Below, in pieces: positions 58,458 through 64,000 of a stretch of 64,000 bases of DNA (positions within the stretch are counted from its first letter, which is position 1; each line of letters begins with the position of its first letter). The notes beneath the pieces were generated by a model that saw nothing but the letters and a program-made list of their open reading frames with translations, had not been told where the DNA came from and made no database searches. This DNA comes from Tribonema minus (Eukaryota; Sar; Xanthophyceae; Tribonematales; Tribonemataceae). Location of the stretch: positions 806,001 to 870,000 of the forward strand of contig JAFCMP010000290.1 of the NCBI GenBank assembly GCA_017506865.1, in the 5' to 3' direction. The position numbers and the translations under genes are program-made.

Positions 58458-59561
58458 ATGTCCGCCGCCAAGCCCCTCAAGTGCCCCGAGCTCACCGCCG
58501 CCCTCACGCAGCACATCCAAACCGAGCTCGGCGGCAACCTCACCAAGGCCGGTCTCAAGGCCACCGTCGACGCCTGGTTCGACGCCGTGCTCCACCGCTA
58601 CGAGACGGAGTTCAAGCCTCTAGAGGAGGCGTACAACAAGGACCGAGACGTCGCCAAGGCGAGACTCAACGCCACCTCCTTCCGCCGCTGGACCAAGGAG
58701 CCTGCTCAGCTCTCTCGTCGCAACGAGATGGACCGCGTGCGCAAAGAGAAGGTCGCCTACTCTGCCCACACCCTCAAACAGGTCATGTTGGAGTCGCGCC
58801 ACGTGATGGTCGCCGTCGATCCCCGCTACGATGACATCTGGGACTGCAAACCGTCTATCTACCGGGTCGCCAAGGACCAGCAAATCGCCAACACGGACAT
58901 GCGCCGTAAGCCCACGGAGGGCGGGACCCTGTTCGAGTACAAGTTCGGGCCCATGGTCGCGGCGGCGAACCACATCCTGGGGAAGCCGCTATGCCTCTAC
59001 CCCAAGGTGCAGTTCGCGGTGCAGCTGTGCTCTGGACGCCGGTCCGAGGAGATCTGCAACCCCGAGTACACATTCATTCCCCACCCCGACGACGAGCAGA
59101 AGGTCATCGTCAGCTCCCTCGCCAAGAAGCAGCCGGGCCAGGTGCCCAAGGTCGACGTTCCGGTTCTGCTCCTGTGCAACAGGGACCTGTGGTTCGCCGG
59201 CCTCCAGTGGCTGAGGGCCAACATGCTGGCCTGTCCCTCTCAGTCGGTCACGACATGGCTCATGCGCCCGTCCTCTCCCTTCATCGACTTCGACACGGCT
59301 CTCCGCGCCAGGTACCAGAGGGGATTCGGCTCCCACCAGCTCCGCCACATCTACTGCGCCTACACCGCGGCGGTGCTCAAGACCAACTTCTACACGGAGA
59401 ATGCGAACGAGCTCCTGTCCCACCGCTCCATGCTGAGCAGCATGTTCTAAGCGGACATGGTCTGCACGTTTGAGGAGTCGGACTCCGATTCGGAGGGGGA
59501 GGCGAAGTCCGATTCGGAGGGAGAGGGGAAGCCCGCCGCCAAGCGCCCTCGCACCGCGTAA
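58458..59561 (+). pseudogene. Tyrosine recombinase (protelomerase-like) with a stop at the catalytic Tyr codon
   Basis: Start ATG 58458 (MSAAKPLKCPELTAALTQHI); an in-frame His/Gln-rich extension upstream is possible. Box I Arg is R194/R195 (LCSGRRSEEICN), the lysine region is SSLAKKQPG (K223/K224), His-x-x-Arg is H293-R296 (GSHQLRHIYCAY), and the second His is H322 (ELLSHRSMLSSMF). In this fold the nucleophilic Tyr lies nine residues after that His, which is codon 331. Codon 331 is TAA (59448-59450). The same frame then continues (ADMVCTFEESDSDSEG, and a basic KRPR near the end) to a TAA at 59559-59561, giving 367 codons. The written protein ends one residue before its active-site Tyr. Recombinases of this kind in PLVs resemble protelomerases and may process or integrate genome ends. 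Confidence 0.85.
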
Positions 59562-59606
59562 ATGAAAAACGATTTCGCCTAACTCTCGCACCACCTCTCA
59601 AATCGT

Positions 59607-60516
59607 TCAGTGCGGGACTCTTTCTCTTTTGCTTGTTGCAATGGCGTTCGTCACATGCTGTGCGAATAGCGGGGGAACGCTGTTGCCTATTTGCTTGCGT
59701 TGGTCTTTCATGGTCCCGCAGAACGTGTACTCTGGAGGGAACGATTGCAATGCTTGCAACACGGGGATCCCGATCAAGCTCCCGACTCCTGTCGAAGGCT
59801 CGAAGTACTTTGGTAGAGTGCAGCACACACAGTAGCACACCTCGTGAATGCTCCTGCACGGTGCTCCCACGAAGGTGGCTTTCTCTCCCGGTGGCGGTCG
59901 CCGCCGTCGTCCGCTGAATACGTGCTGAAACCGACTCGTCGCTCCCACGCTCTTCATGACCGCATCCATAGAGGGAGCCTGTTGCTCCACGTCCGTCAGG
60001 TCGAATGGGACGCTGCTCACGATCAGGCGGCGGCGCGTGTTGGGGACCCCGTATCTGTGCAAGTAGTATGCCTGGGACGTGGCGGCGCTCGGCCAGTCGT
60101 CGAACAGGACCTGTAGCTGGGGATCCGGAACTTCCTCGAGCGTGAACGACGCTGGTTTCAATCTATCAATCGCCTGTATGGTCCACCTCACCAGCTCTAG
60201 TCCCTGGTCCTTGTATTCCGGCGCGCGGGTTGTGACAGCGCTGCCACGAAGAGAACGGCTGGCACGGGGGGCTAGCGTGTATGTGACACTGTGACATGGC
60301 GATGCCGCGTGAGCTCAGGTGCTCCTGCACGAATGAAACGAACTCATCCATATCACCCCCCATCTCCATCCTCACGTGCCGGCAGCCAGGGTGATTCTGC
60401 TCATGTGCATCTAGTGCCTTTTGCCAACTGTCGACCGCCAGTGTCACCTCGCAACCCGCTTGCACCGCGCCCTGTGAGAACCCCCCTGCCCCACAGAACA
60501 AATCGATCAGGTACAT
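59607..60516 (-). pseudogene. C5-cytosine DNA methyltransferase, frameshifted
   Basis: Minus strand, ATG 60516 (MYLIDLFCGAGGFSQGAVQA: motif I). Motif IV with the catalytic Cys is HASPPCQPFSSW. The next frame carries the rest: FTLEEVPDPQLQ (motif VI, EEV instead of the usual ENV), NTRRRLIVSSVP (motif VIII) and KQIGNSVPPLFAQHV (motifs IX-X). The change of frame is near 60225, within CCGCGCGCCGG. The span of 910 nt is one base over 303 codons, so a single inserted base fits. The enzyme would methylate cytosines in viral or host DNA. As written it is truncated just after motif IV, before target recognition. The gene ends about 45 bp from the recombinase stop and converges with it. Confidence 0.85.
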
Positions 60517-60574
60517 GTTTGGCACTCCACTCTATCATTTTGGCTCAAATCGATCGCTCCTACACCCTGTCCAT

Positions 60575-60808
60575 AATTCGTAAGCTGTAAGCATCTCCAA
60601 CCGATCTTCTGCTGCACTGCAAACATTTGACACTCAAGCACAGAGTCGTCAGGGGGCATCTTGGATCATGCGCCACGGCGGGGCCTGCCCCGTGCACGTG
60701 GATAGGTTTCTAAAGAATTAACCATGATCATCCTGCTGACCCCGCCAAACCGCCGAATCGACTGTCGAGTCTTCTCGCCGAGTCGCATTTGCTTACAGCT
60801 TACGAATT
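60575..60808. promoter_or_regulatory. Right-side cluster: two motif copies and a 55-bp block
   Basis: TGCTTACAGCTTACGAATT in reverse at 60575-60593 (59 bp upstream of the methyltransferase ATG at 60516) and forward at 60790-60808. The 55-bp block lies at 60656-60710. Mirror image of the left cluster. Confidence 0.6.
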
Positions 60809-60894
60809 AACACCAGCCCTGAAGCTGAATCGATTCTGGCCCGGCCGTCAAGGATTATTCTGACCTGGGTCCCCATCCGATTCGGACATGGGAT

Positions 60895-61046
60895 CCGATT
60901 CGACTGGAAAAAAAACACCGATTCGACTGGGGACGTCGATTCGACTTGAAAACGCCGATTCGACTGGGGACGTCGATTCGACTTGAAAACGCCGATTCGA
61001 CTGGGGACGTCGATTCGACTGGGGACGTCGATTCGACTGAGGTCGA
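60895..61046. repeat. 18/19-bp tandem repeats in the right viral repeat
   Basis: Units GATTCGACTGGGGACGTC and GATTCGACTTGAAAACGCC alternate about eight times, mirroring 35248-35407. Confidence 0.85.
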
Positions 61047-61211
61047 ATCCCGACTTAGGGTTAGGGTCGGGGAAGGGGCATAGGATTTGGGCCGGGACGG
61101 GACCTAGGGTTTACGGCGCGGTCCCGAGAATATTCCCGGGCGGGTTCCCGGTAGGTGACTCGCTCACTTCAACTTCAATTTGAACTTGAAGTTAGCCCCG
61201 CGCGCGGCGCG

Positions 61212-61284
61212 CAGTGGCGAGTCAACTTCAAGTGCAACTTCAACTTGAAGTTGAGTGCACACAAAGATCTGATCTTTGTGTGCA
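61212..61284. repeat. 73-bp segment with the 29-bp palindrome, right inner copy
   Basis: CAGTGGCGAGTCAACTTCAA through the palindrome at 61256-61284. Identical base for base to 62772-62844 (offset 1560 bp) and nearly identical to the inverted copy at 35012-35084. Confidence 0.9.
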
Positions 61285-61471
61285 ACGGCGGCTGCGTTGT
61301 GTGTGTTTGTTTGTGGCGTGCGCCTCAGACTTGTGACGTTTTTTTTCCGTTGGGGGAAAAACGTTTTTTTTCCGTTGGGGAAAAACGGAGAACGAAAAAG
61401 AGTCAGTCAGCTCCTAGTGGGAGGCTCTCTACACAGATACAGGCAGCGCAAGCAGTAGCTGACAAGGAGGC

Positions 61472-62211
61472 ATGGCCGTCCCTCTGTCTCGCCACTTCGA
61501 GGAGGCAGCACGCCAGCAGATCCGCTTCGTCGATTACTTCGACAAGTTGCCAGAGCCTGCGAAGCTTAACTACTCTCTGGAGCAGTGCGTTGCGGACACC
61601 GAGCAGGAAAAATGGGTTGCGGCGCAGTTTCCGAAGTTCACGCAGGCCGACGAACAGGGGCGCTGCGAGCATGTGCCAGGATTAGTGCGCTATGAGTCTG
61701 GCACAGTGATGAAATACTGGGTCTGGTTGCCAGACATGACCGTCAAGGGCACCCCCAAGGACATTCGCGGCTATCTGAACCACAAGCCAGCGCGCAAGCT
61801 CTTGCCCTGCGTTCTCTTCTATCGAAACACTGGCACGCAAGTAATCCGCTTCTTCAAGGTATTGGTGGCCTGTGCTGGTGCACTGGTGCAATGCGTGGTT
61901 ATTGGCATTCGGCGCTCTAACGTGCTTTTGACATGCAAACCTGTGGGAGCAATGCAGTGCGCCTTGTGACAAGCGCTGCACGCTCCAGGTCAACGAGTTC
62001 TGACTTGTGCTAGGGACCACCACCTTCCCTGAACCGCAATCGTGTCTTACGTTTAGGTGGACGACCAAGAAGGAGGCGACGAAGCCAAATCATGCATTCG
62101 CACCAGCGCCGGCGCCACAGGAGACGGTACAGCTGCGCCTGGACATGCCTATGCATGCCCTCATCATGCGATACGACCCAAATGCCAAGAGCGGCGGTGG
62201 CAGCAGCCACG

Positions 62212-62243
<32 letters not shown>

Positions 62244-62772
62244 GGCAGCGACAGCGGTGGCGGCGGAGCGTTTCTTGACACAGTACTCAGCGCCAACGCT
62301 GTGGGACGCAGTGCCGTAGGCGGAGCCAGTGCTGCTGGCAAGGGTACTGGTGTCCGCAGCGCAAACAAGAGCGTTGCCAGTAGCAGCAGCAAGCGTGGCA
62401 GCAGCACTGCGCGTGTTTCAGCGGCGGCGCCGCCCTCTGCAGTGGCTGCGGCGGCGGTGCGCAAGACTTCAACCAAGATGGCCCGCAGCGGCGGCGGCAG
62501 CACTGTGAAGGCGGACCCCATTGCAGCAGCGCCCGTGGCAGCAGCGCAGTCTCTGGCTGGCACCAAGCGCGCGCCCCCCTCTTCTCAGCGTCCTGCAGCA
62601 GCAGAGGGGCTGTCTGTGCTTGCTGCCGCCGTTAGCAAGCGCCACCGCGGCGGTGACGGCGGTGGTGGCAGCGCTCAAGTGGATGTTCAAGTGGCCGCGC
62701 AGAGGCCCCGCGTGTCTGAGCTGCTGAGCACTGCCATCATGACAGCGGTAACAGTGCACTTTGAGATGTGCC
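61472..62772 (+). CDS. Host-like intron-bearing gene, right copy, 3'-truncated
   Basis: ATG 61472. Exon 1 is open (MAVPLSRHFEEAARQQIRFV; EQCVADTEQEKWVAAQFPKF; YESGTVMKYWVWLPD; KDIRGYLNHKPARKLLPCVL) up to a candidate donor after TTCTTCAAG (61858|GTATTG). A candidate acceptor is CTTACGTTTAG at 62056. After it the best open frame is the Gly/Ser/Ala-rich one (TTKKEATKPNHAFAPAPAPQ; poly-Gly; VRKTSTKMARSGGG; SKRHRGGDGGGG; RVSELLSTAIMTA), but joining these exact sites gives a different phase, so the intron model is unproven. Codon 58 is CAG here but TAG in the left copy. The gene is cut at 62772, where the palindrome segment begins. No family recognised. Confidence 0.45.
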
Positions 62773-62844
62773 AGTGGCGAGTCAACTTCAAGTGCAACTT
62801 CAACTTGAAGTTGAGTGCACACAAAGATCTGATCTTTGTGTGCA
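62772..62844. repeat. Third copy of the 73-bp palindrome segment, at the right outer junction
   Basis: An exact copy of 61212-61284, placed directly at the outer end of the right inverted repeat. The DNA beyond it (62845 on) is unrelated to the left flank. Confidence 0.9.
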
Positions 62845-64000
62845 GCCGTAAGGGAAGCGGCCTGCTGACGTGATGGCACGACTGGCTGGACAGGCTCAGG
62901 TGGCCTCGTTGGCCGAGGAACACGAACGCTTTCATCCAATTCTCAAAATGGACATCATCTGAACAGGTAAGGCTACACACACTAGCTGTGTTTACTCGTC
63001 GTGCGCCATCAGCCTGCCCGCGTAGAAAGCCACAGCACGGGGCGTTACAAGTAGTCTAGGTAGCGCAGCGTGTGCGTGCCGACTCACACTAGCATGCGAG
63101 GCAGACCCGACCTGCGACGTTAGTTGGACATTGGAGGTGCATCACGCAGTCGAGATTACGTTGGGGTTGTGTGTGGTGCCTTGCAGCGGCCGAAGCCTAT
63201 GCACCTTGGTACTGGATCCACATTCAACGCAGCCAGACTGCGGTGGGAGTACGGCCGCGACATTCGCCTGCCTATTCAGCTCAAAGTGATTGGCTTCTCG
63301 CTCCAAGCGCCGCCGGGTGCCGCGTTTCTGGCCGAGTGGAACAGTTACTCACATGGTTCATTCCACTCCTTGATGCGATGCACGTCCCATTATTAGGGTT
63401 GGCACATGCGTAGATAGTATATATACGGTATATTGGTATATACGCGTATATATACGCGTAGACGCCGAAACGGGGCGTATATTCGCGTATACGCTTTTGC
63501 ACCGCTGTGGTGCTCACGAGTGTCGCCCGTGGCCCAGCGCATGCCAAGGGTAAGGTGGCTAGGGCTATCTTGGGGCCAGAAGCGGAAAGGCAGGGCTGAG
63601 CGGTGGTCTTAAGCCACACAAGGCGCCTGCACAGCCTGAACTTGACAATTCAGTGGCTCAGGCAGCTTCGCACTTCGCCAGCAGAGCCTGCACGAGCCTT
63701 CACGGCTTGTTCTATCGGTGATGTGGAAGAGGACGAAGGGAAGGAGTCGCTGCTCATGCTGACAGAGCACAGGCTGCCCCCTGGCGAGGTGCGGCTTTTC
63801 AGCGGCACCATGCGGTCGGCACACTCAGGCCGTAACCAAGCTTCTTTTGGCATTTCGGCCAACTTCAAGAAAATCCCATACTTCAAGTGTTGCTCTGATA
63901 TCACTTTATGAAGGCAATTATTTCTAGTGTCTGCATGTCTGTAATCAGCAGCCTGAGCCCGTTCGAATGCACCTGGTTTCAGAGAAATCCAAAGACGGGA
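62845..64000. other. Right flank, no supportable gene
   Basis: A short plus-strand stretch (62872-62961: MARLAGQAQVASLAEEHERF, then HPILKMDII, stop) could be the end of a host exon. An alternating TATATACGCGTATATA-type palindromic tract lies at about 63416-63495. A weak plus-strand frame at 63603-63911 has no recognised family. Confidence 0.4.

Larger units (their letters stand above)
60543..62772 (+). repeat. Right ~2.23-kb inverted repeat flanking the PLV
   Basis: An inverted copy of 33524-35756. The inner edge GCTCAAATCGATCGCTCC starts at 60543; the outer edge TTGAGATGTGCC ends at 62772. It contains, in order, a TGCTTACAGCTTACGAATT motif, the 55-bp block, a second motif copy, the 18/19-bp tandem repeats, the palindrome and the host-like gene. 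At 62772 the similarity to the left copy stops and a third copy of the palindrome segment begins. Confidence 0.95.

Overview
The window is eukaryotic nuclear DNA, most likely from a unicellular alga. The evidence is a low density of recognisable genes, candidate spliceosomal junctions, abundant simple-sequence and minisatellite repeats, DNA transposons (hAT, MITEs), a Ty1/copia LTR element, a Fanzor/TnpB-like remnant and short interstitial TTAGGG-type telomeric tracts. A green alga whose telomeres are TTAGGG (some Chlamydomonadales) would fit, but the sequence alone does not prove the lineage.

The main content is an endogenous Polinton-like virus (PLV) at about 33.5-62.8 kb. It lies between inverted repeats of about 2.23 kb (33524-35756 and 60543-62772). 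Left to right it carries: major capsid protein (-), a small hydrophobic capsid-type protein (-), a penton-like minor capsid protein (-), a small acidic protein (-), a P/E-rich coiled-coil protein (+), an FtsK/HerA-type packaging ATPase (+), a coiled-coil structural protein (+), a 1005-residue fibre-like protein (+), several small proteins (+), an rve (DDE) integrase (+), a zinc-finger protein (+), a 1119-residue fusion of a family-A-like (TVpol) polymerase and an SF2 helicase (-), a DUF5710-type protein (+), a tyrosine recombinase (+) and a C5-cytosine methyltransferase (-).

The virus is decaying. The ATPase and the integrase each carry one in-frame TGA, both best explained as CGA to TGA. The tyrosine recombinase has a stop exactly at the codon where its nucleophilic tyrosine is expected. 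The capsid protein, the small hydrophobic protein, the acidic protein and the methyltransferase each show one single-base frameshift. A 4.7-kb copia element with a 5-bp target duplication splits the coiled-coil gene, and a 409-bp MITE splits the DUF5710 gene. The long fibre-like gene and the polymerase-helicase gene are open throughout.

The viral inverted repeats hold tandem 18/19-bp repeats, a 29-bp near-perfect palindrome, a 55-bp conserved block (with one internal copy at 52.8 kb) and a TGCTTACAGCTTACGAATT motif that also occurs inside the genome, six copies in all. The outer ~1.4 kb of each inverted repeat holds a host-like, apparently intron-bearing gene. Its left copy runs on past the repeat; its right copy is cut off exactly where a third copy of the palindrome segment begins.

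Left of the virus (0-33 kb) is repeat-rich DNA. It holds a Fanzor C-terminal relic (7.5 kb), a MITE (11.6-12.0 kb), an intact integrase gene homologous to the viral one (13.0-14.2 kb) bracketed by two related MITE copies (one of which splits a gene), a broken second tyrosine recombinase (17.2-18.4 kb), a ~160-190-bp satellite in two arrays (18.8-19.3 and 26.4-29.6 kb, the second interrupted by a 1.46-kb hAT element with an 8-bp target duplication) and a 73-bp minisatellite with a 295-bp higher-order period (21.8-24.1 kb). The remaining stretches show only short open frames and simple repeats.
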